Shown: positions 24,906-38,700 of the stretch, one piece after another
Position numbering within the stretch: the first letter of the stretch is position 1
Layout of the letters: every line of letters starts with the position of its first letter
Assembly (NCBI GenBank): GCA_021234535.1
Contig: CM037830.1
Coordinates: 18,469,116 to 18,533,115 of the forward strand
Source: Stichopus chloronotus
Lineage: Eukaryota > Echinodermata > Holothuroidea > Aspidochirotida > Stichopodidae
Length of the DNA: 64,000 bases
Direction of reading: 5' to 3'
Notes under the pieces: generated by a model
Databases searched by the model: none
Seen by the model: only the letters and a program-made list of their open reading frames with translations
Told to the model about the DNA's origin: nothing
Translations under genes and position numbers: made by a program

Positions 24906-25368
24906 CTGAGGGGAAACGTCTTGTCTTAGGTTAAGTTTAAAGTGTACTAGGGAATCAAGATCTGTCATTAAGACAGGATGTGACCAACAGAATGAGCTTG
25001 TCCTGTGCAATTTCTGTGTATATGAAACCTTAATACCTTGAGAGAAACTGAGTCAGAGCGACAATCACAATGTAAACGATTCATCGTTTATGGTGACGAT
25101 GTTAGGTCCATATGCACGCATAGCCGGATTTAAGCAAGGGCCAGAGGGACACGTGCCCTCTGACCCCTATTAAACGGAACCCCCACAAAATGATAACCAA
25201 TAAAAAACACGCAAAGGTATGATTTAGTGTACGTCATATTTCAAAGGAGGATCACCACAATCGGTGAGATGACGTCATTATATGTTGAAGTATGTGGGGA
25301 GATCATCTGGGGTAATTTGTTGTACCTTCTTTCACATGCGTAAGACATCTATGGAATTTATTTCTAGA

Positions 25369-25413
25369 GTGTGTGTTGGGTGTGTGTGTGTGTGTGTGAG
25401 GGGGGGGGGGGGG
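25369..25413. repeat. (TG)n followed by G14
   Basis: A TG dinucleotide tract runs into a 14-base guanine run. One of ten long G runs in this window, all on the + strand. Confidence 0.95.
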
Positions 25414-25727
25414 TGAGTGTAACTAGTATCCTTCCTTGCATAACGTGAGCCATTTAAGTAATATGGAGGATTATAGTAGAATGCGTCCATTCAACTGATT
25501 ATTTCCAGGTTCCCGTGGTAACTTCCGTACCCATAGAACAGGGTATAGTGTTTGTTGACTCAGATTTCTGGTGTGGCTGATTTTGTTGTATACCAACTGG
25601 TTCCCACGAACGATACAGGGTGTAATGCACATCATGCATTGAAAACAACCTGAGATTCAAAGGGTAGATTGATGAAATGTGAGTCAGAGGTCATCCCAAC
25701 TCGGCGTTTTAACTTTTTATAGTTAGC

Positions 25728-25865
25728 AATATTACATTTATGGTGGAGTCATCTTGTTACATTTACGGTTAATACTTATTACTTCACTGTGGGTATTTCA
25801 TTTATGGTTAAAATTATTATATAAATTATGCTGGGCATTACATTTGTCGTGGTTATTACATAAAT
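25728..25865. repeat. Right arm of a long imperfect inverted repeat
   Basis: Contains ATTACATTTATGG-like words and CATTTATGGTTAAAATTATT, matching the inverted form of 24770-24905. The similarity is imperfect and was judged by eye. Confidence 0.55.
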
Positions 25866-28800
25866 ACGTTATACACACGCTCTTCAGTAAAAACGACTTT
25901 CATTCCGTTGGTAATGAGAAGGAACAAAAAAAAAAATCATTTGCTAGATTATATTAGAATTTATAAGAAAATAAAAACCTTACATATCAGCACCATGTCA
26001 TTTTGCATTTCCGAAGATATATCTTCATTTGGTGATAATATCATAAAACCTCTGGAAAATTTTAAAATCTAAATCAGCTTTGTATATTTTTGCAGAACTA
26101 AACTCAGAACAACGTCGGACTGTACACGGAGTTATGAGATAGAAGCTATTTTCAAACATAATCTTGAAAATCTCACAACCGAAATGAATATGCCACTCTT
26201 ATATTCTATTGAAAGGTTAATAGCATAGTGTCCAAAATGAGTGTTATGATACTTCTCCCCGGAGAATAAAGAAACTTTACTCCTGCTGTTTGTTATATTA
26301 CCACACCATACATAGGCAAGAGGAGATCTGTATGGCGTCTTCTGTTATTAAGATATAGTTTTTTGTAACTTGGTAGTTGGTAGTTCATATCCAAGTAATA
26401 GCTATTTGCAGAGGAAAAGACCATCGCCCATTTCGAACTTATGTTAATTAAAAAAAAAAAAAGAAGAGAGGCTACCTTAACGTGTAGTTAAATGCCATGT
26501 AACAGTAGCAAATTATTGCACGAAGTCTTTGTTTTTCTTTAAAACTGAAGCCTTCATTAAGCCTGGAAATAGTGAAAACGTAGATTGGGTCTATTGTAGA
26601 TCTTGTGGAAATTAAGTTCACTACTCTCAAACTTTTGTAATGTTTCTTTTAAAACAGTCGAGTATGAAGAAATACAAGGATATTCATGTAGCAGTGGCTG
26701 GGTGACATGACAAGTCCCCCATTATGTATTACAAAGTACCTTTAAGTAATAAATTTTGAAAGTTCACAACTTCCGAACGAAATATGCTATTGAGATATGG
26801 CTTTTATCAATAAAGAGACAAAAGTATTTCAAACTTTTTTTGAAAGTATAATATTTTGATCAGTGACCAATCCCTTTAAATGAATCACTTCCTGTACTTG
26901 GAAAACAACATGAAACAAGGATTAAATACGATATACTGTTTAGCAACGTAACATTCAACGTGAGTTCAACTGCAGTCAGATAATCCTCATCAATCAATTG
27001 GTGGTATATTTTTCGTGTCACACTAATAGGTACACTAAACATTATTTATTGTTTGACAATTTGAAGTACCCGTATACAAGCAGCTGTTCATTTTCAAGTG
27101 TAAAGCAATCTGCATGGTTACAAACGATTAACAAATTTAGTCTTCATAGTTGCAAATGTTACTACAGGCCACATCCATTAGTACCCAACCTATTTTTTTT
27201 CAAGAATTTTTAAGAGAGTTACTTGTTAAAAAAAGATATAATGTTTTAGTGTACCTATTAGCGTGCCACCAAATACACCATATCATTTGATTGCTAAAGA
27301 TCAGCTGGCCACATATCTTACTGTATGAGGCGATAAAATGCACTTATTATTTGCATTTAAAAAGTGTGGTTTCATTCGCAATAAAGATAGATGGCTGAAA
27401 GTTTTTGTAAATATTTTAAAAAACATTTTTTACTCAGCTTGTTGCTAACCTTGCGCTGGATGGTAATTTGCAGAGAGCGGATGACACAGAGGGTAGGGAC
27501 TAATCTCGCCCTGCTGAAAACATTTCCTCATACTTGTTAAGTTAGAGATAACACGGCGTTGATAGTATTAAGCTTATTATCATAAACATGAAATATTTCT
27601 ATAGTAATTAAAAGATTAAAAGAGTTAAAAGATGTAATCACAAAAGGTTGTTTTCAATTTCGTTGGTGTTTATGTTCAAAGTTAATCTAAGTATTCTTCT
27701 GAGTAACCACCATTGTCTTGTAGGGTATGTTCGTTTTCGTCTTCTTCACAATATACACCAGGCATATAATTCCCTGAAACATAATAACGACCATTTTCAA
27801 TCTTTGACTGAATATAATACACGGAAGCAAAGTTGCCATGAAGTATAGCTATATTACATGCGTCTTAGATCCAACACTCCGAAAAATCTACTTTATGAAG
27901 CAAACCTTGCATATGGTCTCTTCCACAGGGCAATGTAAGACAATCTCGATACAAATAAACAAAAGAGACAGCAGTTAGAGGAAGGAATAACGCTCTTGAA
28001 AGACATATCTCTCTAAATTGTATTATAATTATTTGTGAAGATTATTAACAGCGTGACAAGAATTTTAATAGACCTTGCATCGGTGGATATTCTTAATATT
28101 TCTGTGAACACAATTCATCAAAATTTCAAGCAATAGTGAGTTATATTTATGTTGTCAACTAACACTAATGGACTATTTGTTGAGTTACATTAGCAGTTGA
28201 AGAAAGAAATGTAAATTAATTACGATACAATTAAAAGAAAACACTGAGTGAATTTTTGTTAGCCTACAATTTTCTTTTCAAAATTATTTTACACAAATGT
28301 AAATCTCCCTTAAAAGACACAGTATTTAAATATATGCCTATCGATATTTGTCAACGTAAATGGTATGAAATCACAGTACGGTAGGTTTTTTATAACGAAT
28401 TCGATTAAGTTGATGTGTACATGCATAAACATATAGAAATGTGCTGCAGTTCTGGCTGTTTTTATCTCATTTGTGGAACAATGCGAAAACATAGCCGAAA
28501 TAGACTTTTAGTCCCTTAAAGCTTTAATAAGCCAAAATACATGACACATCAAAGATATTTTGGGTGTTCGGAAAATTAAGATTCCTTCATCAAAGGGGCA
28601 ACACAGGATGTATTGTATCAAATTTGCCTATGATTTATGAGAGCCGATTTATGAGAGCCCAATGACAAAATTATACCATGTTGTTGCGGAGGCGTTTGTG
28701 TATACATGGTCGCACGTAAATACATAGTAAACATCATCAAGGGAGAATATTCTGTTTTGTCTTATTTCTATAACTAATCCCAAGTGTCTTGTTCGTTTCC

Positions 28801-29797
28801 GCATTGGCTTGTTGAATAATGTTACTATTCGAGTGAGCTTCCAATGTCGGATTGCGCATGAACGGTTTCTCCACCCACATCATTATAAGGTCTTCCCCGA
28901 TTTCTTCGATTCAGAATGTTATACATGCTTGTTACATGATTGTTTATCTGGTTCTCTGTCGAGTGAAGTCGTTATGTGACCGTATATTACTTTCTCACTG
29001 ACTAAATTACAAACCGCCATTCGTCGGGTTGTAGGAGAGGAAGCTATGGTTGAACATGCTCAGTCGGGTCGACGCCTCACGACTAGACGAAAATAGATGG
29101 AATCGTAGTCGTAAGCGCTGGCCAAACGGTCACGATTATATACAACGGAACGTCGACTCTCGTCGGGTCGTGGGTAGTCGATGCGGCGTGAATGGGCTTT
29201 AGAGTTATTGTTTCTAAAAACACCTTTTCTTCAAATACTGCTTCAAATATATTTGACAAAAGCAGAACAGATGATTATGTAATATAACCACATTTTCGAG
29301 AATAATTTGTGTTATTGAACTTCTGATATCACTATCGTTTATGCCATATACACCAGCTAATGTGAGAGGCATAATTTCCAAGAGCGGACTTACCTTTCAT
29401 GGTGGGGGGGGGGGGGTGAGAACTAATGTTAGCCTCTTCAACACTAATTCCCCACAAGACTATAGTAGCAACAGTCACGAAAGGAAGACGGTTGTGGTCA
29501 AATTCAGTCTCCCTCTACTTACTCGAAATGAACTCTATGGAGTTCATTCTAACGTACACGTAAGTCCACAAAACAAAAATAAGTACGGATGAATTCCAAA
29601 AATACCAACATTTAAGTACGTCATCACACTGGAAGAGCCTACCACCTCAAACCTTGAAATATTATGACTTCCCCGAGCATTTCCCTCATTGGCACATGAT
29701 TAAAGAAATTAGTACAATTTAGAAATGCCTTTCTCATGTATACTGACAGACTGCCGTTACATGTCTAATCCACAATTTCTATTTCCTCTTGAATTTA

Positions 29798-32700
29798 TCA
29801 ATGATCAACCGATGTCGATGACCCAAACGTAGGACAGAGTGGGATAAACCGTGTCCAACGTCGTTGACGAATGGCGTTAGTTACAAACGGTAGATCGTAC
29901 ACCGGCGATTCTTCGGATGAAAGAGAGTCTGCTTGGTTTGTTTCATTGAACAAGATGCCTCTCTCTTTTTTGGTTCCTGGACATAAAAATACAAAAAAGA
30001 ATGAAAGGACAGTTAAAAGTGTTATCCATAACACAGAAGCAGAGTAACGTCAAAGAACTGATTCGCATGTATTTTTGTCTTGTACATTTCTATGTCACGG
30101 ATGACACTTCAACGCGCGGTAATAAAAAAGAGAAACATAATAGTACAACACTGATTTATTGAATGCAAGAATGAGAAACCTGTATGCTGTCACTAAGGTC
30201 GTGTTGTTATTGATCAGAACATGCAATGACTTGACGGCTACGGTCGACTGAAGAATCATGTGATTAAATCTTTGCCAAACGTATTGACTTTTGTAACATT
30301 CTACGTTGTTTTATACCTGGGACGGTGTTATCTAAAACGAATCCAACGACTCCACCAACAAACATTCCAGTATTGAGTAGAATTATGAGAACTTGATCCA
30401 GTTCATCAGCACCTTAAAATTAGAGAACAAAGTATTCAGTATTATTTTTTCACGTTAGAAAAAGAAGAAAGTACAACATTAAGTAAAAATTATTCTCAAG
30501 TGACCGTGTGTTACAAAGTAGAGTCTAGTTTCCTTTAAAAATATGACCCAAGTTTTGGCAAACTATTGTAGTTTATAAAACACACCTTATTTAAAAGTGT
30601 GTCTGAAAAGTCTGAATTAGTAATGTTTGCAGAGAGTTATCGAGAGAAACCTGACTTCATATGGGATATTTAATAAGATGACCAATCAAGTTTAAGTCTA
30701 ATTTCACGTGACAAGATTCTAAGTGTGCTATATGAGAAATATGGTTTAACTCTGAGCAGCGTGAGCTCTTAGAGAAATAATGGCACAAACAATATAGTCA
30801 CGTTTCAACAGAGTAAAAAAAAATGTTATTCAGGAGGAAATTCTCAGGAAATTTAATGGAGCAGACTGGGTAATGTGTAAGATCGTTATAACTCTTCAGA
30901 ATTTAGCAAAAACCTTCCTTGTTTTCAGCTTAAGTCTTCGGGAGGGGAGCGGTTAACAGTAATCTTAAGATCACAGAAGTGTAATGACTTCACAAGTTTT
31001 CATTATCAGATTACTGGTAGGTAAGCATGATGTTAAATATCTGAACGAACAAGGAAAGTTAATTTACGACGCAGACCCACCTTAACGGGACAATAGTAAC
31101 AATAAATGTAATACGTACGATATCGTAATTCTGTAATGCAAAGAATACTAAGAAATCACCGGTATTTATTGCATTCGGATTGTCACCTAGATATGCAGGT
31201 AGGGCCAAACCGGCGAACATCGAGATACCATATATGAATAAATTTCGAGGTGAAGATATATCGGCATTCTGGAGGATGGTGAAGCTGACGGATAATAAAA
31301 TTCCTACAAGGAATATACAAAATGAGTGAGTCAGCAAAAGAAACTGCAATGTAACTAAAGTTAATTTTGGATCAAAAAGACTTTACAGGGGCTGAATGGG
31401 AGGAGGTTTGTAGATAAATAATCTTATGCGGACGAAAATTATGCACACAATTAAGGTGGAATATTTCAGAAGAATTGCAGTTAGAGGATATTAAAAAAGG
31501 AAAATTAAAACTTAAATGTCGTGTGACATGAAAATGACATTTTTGACTATTGGATGTATCAATCATTGGAACCCCTTAATTAGCTAATTAAAAGACAATA
31601 TATAAAGGGTTACCCCCCCCAAAAAAAACACAAAAATCCTGACATTGTGCAGTATTCCACTTTTCATCAAAATTTTCAAACGTCATATCTCAAAAACGGT
31701 AAAATTTCGTTCTCCATTCATAGTTAATTTTCAACTCTCGTTAATATCTTACAAAACAAAAACATAATTCTTGTCATGAAATTAAGGAATCTAGAATTTG
31801 AAAAAAATTTAGATGCAGTGTGTACTGTAAGTAACGAAGAAAAACATTTATATGAAACAAAAATCGAGTAACAAGGGGACGGAGAAGAAAAGAGAAAAAA
31901 TAGAACACGAAGATAGAAAAACAGTAGATAAAAAACAACAGTCTTGTTACTAATGAATTAACTTTCCGTGATAAAACACAAAGTTGTACAAACACAAATG
32001 TGCAAACTCCTGAGGAACACTCAACGGTCATTCTTTTGAACACCTCTTTGAAAGTAAACGACGTTTCTCATCTGTTCCTTATCTAATTTCTTAAGTATAT
32101 GGTATTCTACTTGGAGATAGTAACTGAATTTATAATGGGATGCTGTGGCGTCTGGTATTTTTTCATTTAGTTTACAATAAAAAATATTATAGTATTTTGC
32201 GCGAAGAGAGAAAAAGTTAAAGGGGTGTTTAGGTTCGTTGAAGAGTCCAAGAAATACATTCCATTCCTTCTGACAATTCAATTTGTGTCAATGGATGGGA
32301 GGGAATGCATACCTCTCACATGGTTCAAACTGTAGTAAAGGTGTTGCCATTTTGTTCAAACCCTGCTACAACCATTGTCATCAATAATGTAACACTAGTG
32401 TAGATTGTCGTTACATTATTTTCATTGCATACTGCGAAGATACACTGTTTGAATTCATTAATATTCTACTTACGTAATATTGACTACGCTGAAATATTTC
32501 TTAAGCTAGATATTTACATCAGAAATCACGATTGGGACTGTGGCGTTTGGGAGGTAGCTTTAATTTTTGCGATGAACCTTACTCTAGACAAGGCTGGTGG
32601 TAATGCCCATACTAATTTCAAGGCAAGAAAGCATGTTTTCAGCATGATGGAAAATTATGATCTTATTGCCATTTGACGAGAGAGAAACCCCTGTAAAAAT

Positions 32701-35700
32701 CAGTATACATGGCTTTCGAATATTGACAATTCAATCCACTGCAGATTAGACTTTTCCCACTGTCAAAACATTTTAAAAACTCCGTTTCTGATACGTCTAT
32801 TCAGCCTCTCCGCTGCTCTGATCATTGCTCTGTTTTAGTGACACTCTCCTTGTTGGATGACCGTAATTATATCAGTTCTATCACAGAAGCAACCAACGCG
32901 GTATTTGTTCTCAAGTGCATTATAATCCCACGTTGCTCTGTGAATCTTGTAAATTGATTTTAATGCCTGTTTCTGTTTCACACTTAAAAATCGTGGCGAA
33001 AAAAAAGGAAATCTGATGAAAGAAAATTAATTGAAAATAATGCTCTTTAAGAACATCAATATGCTGCAAGTCAGTCTGCTCACAACAAAAAATCAACTTG
33101 AGGAATTAAGAAGTAGATTAGAATCTATTAAATCGAATCGACTATAAATTAAAAAGCATTGTTATCCGATTTAGAGCTAATTGGGTCTGAAAATGGAAAG
33201 AAAAATATGAACTTAATTTGAAAAAAAAAGAAATAAATCTTATAATTGCATTAAACAACTATTTTTAGACAATAATTTGGTAATTCATTGACCTAAAGGT
33301 ATTCTGAAAACAGTACGTGATTTCTATACGAATCTCTACACGAAAGATGTGGAAGTTAATTCGAATACTTATTTTTCAGTGGTTACTACCTTGTTCATAA
33401 AAACTTTCTGATAATCAAAAAGCTGTGAAGGGCTTTTATCACTTTAAGAATATTCAAATGATTTATTTTCAATGTCCCTGAATAGGTCTCCAGGTTCTGA
33501 TGGAATTCCAACTGAATTTTATTGTGTGTTTTGTGATGACGTAGGTCGGCTGGTTGTAAATTCTTCAATTACTCTTTTCAAAAGTGTTTCACTACATATG
33601 ACCAAGTAGTCCATGGTCACTATGCACCCTCCGTGTACCAACATGGTAGTATAACACACCTTTTATTTGGTTCCTGGAAGCGTCAAAATGAAAAAGGGAT
33701 GCCACCATCGCCCTGTTGGGATGGTCCCCTATTAAAATGGGGGAAGCACAACCTTATTTCAACAGTTTGCCCTGTCCATGGGCCGATGCACCCCGTGCGC
33801 TCCCAGGACAGCATGACACACCTTAAATTTTGCTCCTGGAAGTGTTACTAACAAGAAGAAGGGATGCCACCATCAGCAAATGGGGATGGTCCCCCTGTAT
33901 GGCGCCATTTCTCCCCAAGAGGACTTCTTTAAACTTAACTATGCTCCAAAACTTTCTTGCAATAAAAATATTATTGATTTTTGATTTCTGGTCTTTAAGC
34001 GACCTCACTCTTATTGGTAAAATTGCTCTGCTTAAATTATTTCATTATTATTACTTCACAGCTTGCTTATTTATTCTTAGTTTAACCGAATCCTAGTTTT
34101 CAATTTTTCAAAGACGTTGAAAGTCCTCTTTACGGCTTTGTCTGGTCAAACAAAAGCTGACAAAGTAAAAAGAAATCTTCTAGTGCATGGCGAGAGAAAG
34201 GAAGGCCTTAATATGCTTGATGTCAGATCATCTGCAATGAGTCTGAAGTGTAAGTGGGTGAAACTTTATCTTGACGACAATGTTGGTTTAAGGAAACTCT
34301 TGTTCGATGAAGCTTTACAAAAGTATTGAAAAGCTTTTCTTTTTGAATGTAACTTTCGTAAAAATGATATGATTGTTACAAATAACTTTATAGGAGATGT
34401 TTGTTTGGCTTCGTCAGACTTTAGTTTCCAAACTCTTTTATTAAACTTGCTAATAAAATTTCTATTAAAAGCTTTTAAAATATACTAGAGCCTTTCGAGT
34501 ACATCAATTTTTCGACAATAATGGCAACGCTATCAGTTACAACTGTTTTTGTGCCAAGTTCAGTTTAGCTCATTTTCCTTTTACTACCTATTTTTGTATT
34601 TTGTCGGCAACTCCAAGGGACTGAAAGGAAGGCATTTTAATTCCTCACCAGCTTAATCATATAAAAAACAGTAATAGATGTAAACAAAATTTCAACAGAT
34701 TGTCATTCAGGGTTTCACTGTGGAAGTGCTGAATAAAGCTGGCTTTTTTGTAGATGCATGTCACCTGACTTTTAACAAGATGATGACAAAGTATGTAGAT
34801 CCACTTTATATCAAAATGGCCCACGTATGAGATGTATTGAAATTATGGCTACTTTCCATGAATTTAGTTAAAACTTGATAAACGACTCTTGATTGTGTCA
34901 TAGCATTTACTCTGTACCTATTATTGAGGCCAAAACACCGCCGATCACTGGATCCGGGATAGAAGCCAGGAATGCTGTTATTTTACCAAAAAAGCCAATA
35001 ATAATGACAAGCAAGGCCGTCCCTTGTGTGACCCGTATCGAAGCTACCTGTGGGGGAATCAATATATAATCACATACGTTTATGTATTAACTTTCTGATG
35101 ATATCAAAATAAATGGTATGATTAAAGTGAAAGCAGAACATTCCTCATTTGCGGTCAGAAAATTGATAAGCAACAGCTGATGTCAAATGTATAATATTGC
35201 ACTTTGTACATAGGTAAGTTTACTTTTTCCTTGCCATTGGATGTCGTAAAAAAGAAAACAAAAATACCCTTGTCATTCCTATTGCGACGATGTTTCCACT
35301 GTATGTTCCGGTACCTGATCCAGTTCCCCAGAGGCCAGAGAGTGCGCATCCTAATCCTTCGACGAAAATACCACGATTGACGGCGTGACGTGGTGGAGGT
35401 GGTACATTGCATAGTTTTGCGCATGCGCTGTAATCTCCTAGTGATTCGACGATGGATGCGATAATTCCTGCCAACATACCAAACACAGCTGCGTAGGTCA
35501 CAACTGGCCAACTAGTTGCCACTGAAATATAAAAAGAAAATATAACGTAATAAAGAAAATATAACGTAATATGGGAAGTTACATTTGTTAATTTGATGAT
35601 AATGCATATAATTTTCTGTACACTTCAATCACAATCGCCACGTTTTTAGAGCATGAGAGCGTAGTACGTGTTCCTCTAATTGTGACGTAAGCCGTTTTAT

Positions 35701-38700
35701 TGAAACTCGAGAAATAATCACTTCGTATTCGCCTATGAAATATGTTGTCGGTACCACCATTCCAGCAATTTACGTTGGTGACACTGACAATACAGATGAT
35801 ACAGTACTTGGGAAATATGGACACAGATACACTAGCTCTTGAATATGGAAAAGACAATTCATGTCGCTGTAGAGTAATGGGGGGGGGGGGGGAAGGAAGG
35901 GGAGAGGGAACACGTCCCCCACATTTTGATAGATGGAGGCATATTATGAAATGTTCCCCTCATTTCGTAAATGAGAAATGATTTGGCTCACTTTTTGAAT
36001 TTTAGGAGGACATTGTAACAAATATCTGCTCAGAGTTTTGGTGAATGACTGATGTAATCTTTAGGGTGATAAATATTCATATGGAAACTGTGCGTGACGG
36101 ATTTAAATGTTCATATACCAAAGTTAAACTACATCTACACATCCCAATGGCAAACTTTTCCGGGCGCTTTGTGCACAGTGCTTTCCCTACCGTGTTATGT
36201 TAGTGGACAAAAGAAGGGGGGTTGACTGACTAACCTTGTCAGTCTAGACTTAGTTCCGGGGGATAAATCCATTGATTGTGCACTTGTTGTTTCTTTCGAA
36301 GCAGCCCGAAAATAATGACGAACACTACTCCCGTAATCCTTCCCCCCTTCTTGTCCTTTACAAGGGGTAACGGGAACGTTTCAAACCGCAATTACCAAGT
36401 TAACGAATTTTAAGTTTGTACGGTAAAGTCTTATTCACCGTGACTAATTTTATATTTGCTTTTTTCTAAATGAACATTATCTTAAAAGTTAATTCCTAAG
36501 AAATTATATTTCATAGTAAAGAACGGTGCCCCCGCCTGTCAACCATGAAAGGGATCTTTTGTCTCAAAATAATCAACGTCTGACAAGTTTTGCCCACCAT
36601 TCGAAAATACAGAAATCCTTAACTCCAAAGATCGCAAGTTTTGCAAATACCTCAGAGCTTCCGAGATTTTCCTCTGGTCACTTTAATAGACGTTACCCTA
36701 GACCCCAGGGGAAAACCTATTGGTCCGGTCCAATATACCCAAAGCCATAAAAAAGTGCAGTGCATAGATTTAATCATTCAAACCTGTTAGTTAGTCAACC
36801 ATGTCCCCACCCCCAGCGAGACATTTCAGTGATTTACACCTCTGGTAATATAAAATGCATGTGTAGGCAAAGTGGATCAACATTAATACCAGGAGTAGGG
36901 AGTTGCAACCATTCAGCATTAGCAATAAAGTCGGTACCAAGGTCGGTCCTCGCATAATAACTCGAGCTGCCTGGATCTTCTGGAAGAACGCCAGAGTATG
37001 TAAGAATAGCAGCAAAAGTCCATCCAATGATGCCAGCCAGTATGACCTTTAAATCGCAAAGGGAATACATCCAGCATGTTAAAAAAAATAAGAGTAGTGA
37101 ATATCGCTGTGACATACAAACAGGGGCGTAGCCAGATGCACGTCAAGCAAGGCTGAGGATTTGAGGAAAAAATTTTTTGAGTAGAGTGCTACCACGAATA
37201 GACACAAGGGAGCAAAGACATTGTCCAAAATACCTCCTAGATTATTGAAAATGATATTCACTAAGCCTTCCAAGGCGAAAATTGTAGGCCTACAGCATTA
37301 AATATAGAAAGTACTAGCAAAACCTTTGGACCACACCCCTGCAAACAGAGCATTTTATGTCATATCATTTACAGTAATGAGACAAATTATATACATACTG
37401 AAAGAACTTGGAGCAAGTGATATTGGGAGTGTAACGAGATCTACAAGATTTCTCAAATCTTGCTCACAGACTGCCGTTAACATTTCAACCTATCCAGCCT
37501 ACACCTTCATCACAATAAGCATCTTGTGTTAAATTGCATTACACGTGTAAACTAAATGGAGATATGGCAGTTATGACAAAACACATCTATATCCAACAGG
37601 AGATATCTAAAGTTTATGGAAACTTTGCGCTGTACAAGGAACCTATTGGCGGTGATTTTATGTCAAGGTGATATCGTTATGAATCTATGATTTGTAAAAA
37701 TGACCTATCATTTCCTATGATGTTTCAAGAGGTAATGTGTTGGAAAGCAAACAGGCACCCACTTGATTTGAAGGGGGACCTTTCCAATGTCTTGATTATT
37801 GTAGTTTATATCTCATGATCTTTATGAAAAATACTGAATTCAGACGTCGTCAATACAAAAATTCTAAAAAAGTAACGTTGATCACACTAAACTTGAAGAG
37901 AACGAAATGCTAGGTGCTCACCGGAAACAAGAGGAATATTTTACCATTAACGTTCGGTGTTCTTGTCTTGTTGCAACGCAGTAACGAACATACATTGATA
38001 TTTTTCAGATACTGGGAAAAGAGCACCACGAAGAAAATTGTCCTGTGGATGGAACAAACCTCAGGTTAATTGTCAGTGACGTTTCTTAGCAGATAGAGAA
38101 TGAATTGATCAACAGCTAGAAAATGGAACATCAAAGGGAAATAAGGCGTTAACAATTCACCAACGTGCATGGAATACAACGAAAATACCTAAAACCATTC
38201 TTAAACCGTTTACGTTCATCAGTTAATATCCACAAAGGCGTCATCTTCTCAAATTAGAATGCATGAGTTACGAACGATGTATTATTTGAATTTTGGGTGA
38301 ACAAATTATTCTTGAGCAACACGTAAGTGAATTTCTGTCTGTGAGAAACTAATTTCTTGAAATAAAGGCCATCATCCTGTCTATATTTTGAGTAATCTAT
38401 CATGCTGTGTTCACAAAGATTGATTTGAAAATAGCCTATGTTTTTTTTTTCTTCGTAAAACAAACGACTCAATGCCCTTTAAAAGGGAAGATTAGACCTG
38501 ATTGGAATAGCACCGGTCAGAACAGTTCTTATTATAGGTCACTATGTCAATAAAACTGACCAAAGTCACAGGTGCCATTAAAGATCATTAATTTTGTAAA
38601 ACTTTACCCTAAGAATCACGTCAAAAAGTAAACAATTAAACAAAGGGATAAAGGTGGATAGACATCATGAAATTCCCAGCTAATATCGCAACAGAGTCTT

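Larger units (their letters stand above)
21359..29797. other. Spacer between convergent plexin and SLC23 genes, no gene supported
   Basis: About 8.4 kb of AT-rich DNA. Open frames are short and none resembles a known protein or continues the plexin. It contains the candidate polyadenylation signals near 23.5-23.8 kb, a TA microsatellite, a TG/G tract, and a pair of inverted repeats near 24.8 and 25.8 kb. A CpG-richer patch with repeated GTCGGGTCG words lies at about 29020-29200 and may be a small transposon remnant. Confidence 0.6.

Noticed and set aside
28980..29200. Repeated GTCGGGTCG words as a DNA transposon terminus
   Set aside because: Suggestive, but I could not define two inverted ends or a target duplication.
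35155..35511. Arg-rich minus-strand frame overlapping SLC23 exon 9 (also at 60957-61337)
   Set aside because: Shadow frame of the conserved exon; it appears in both copies only because the nucleotide sequence is shared.
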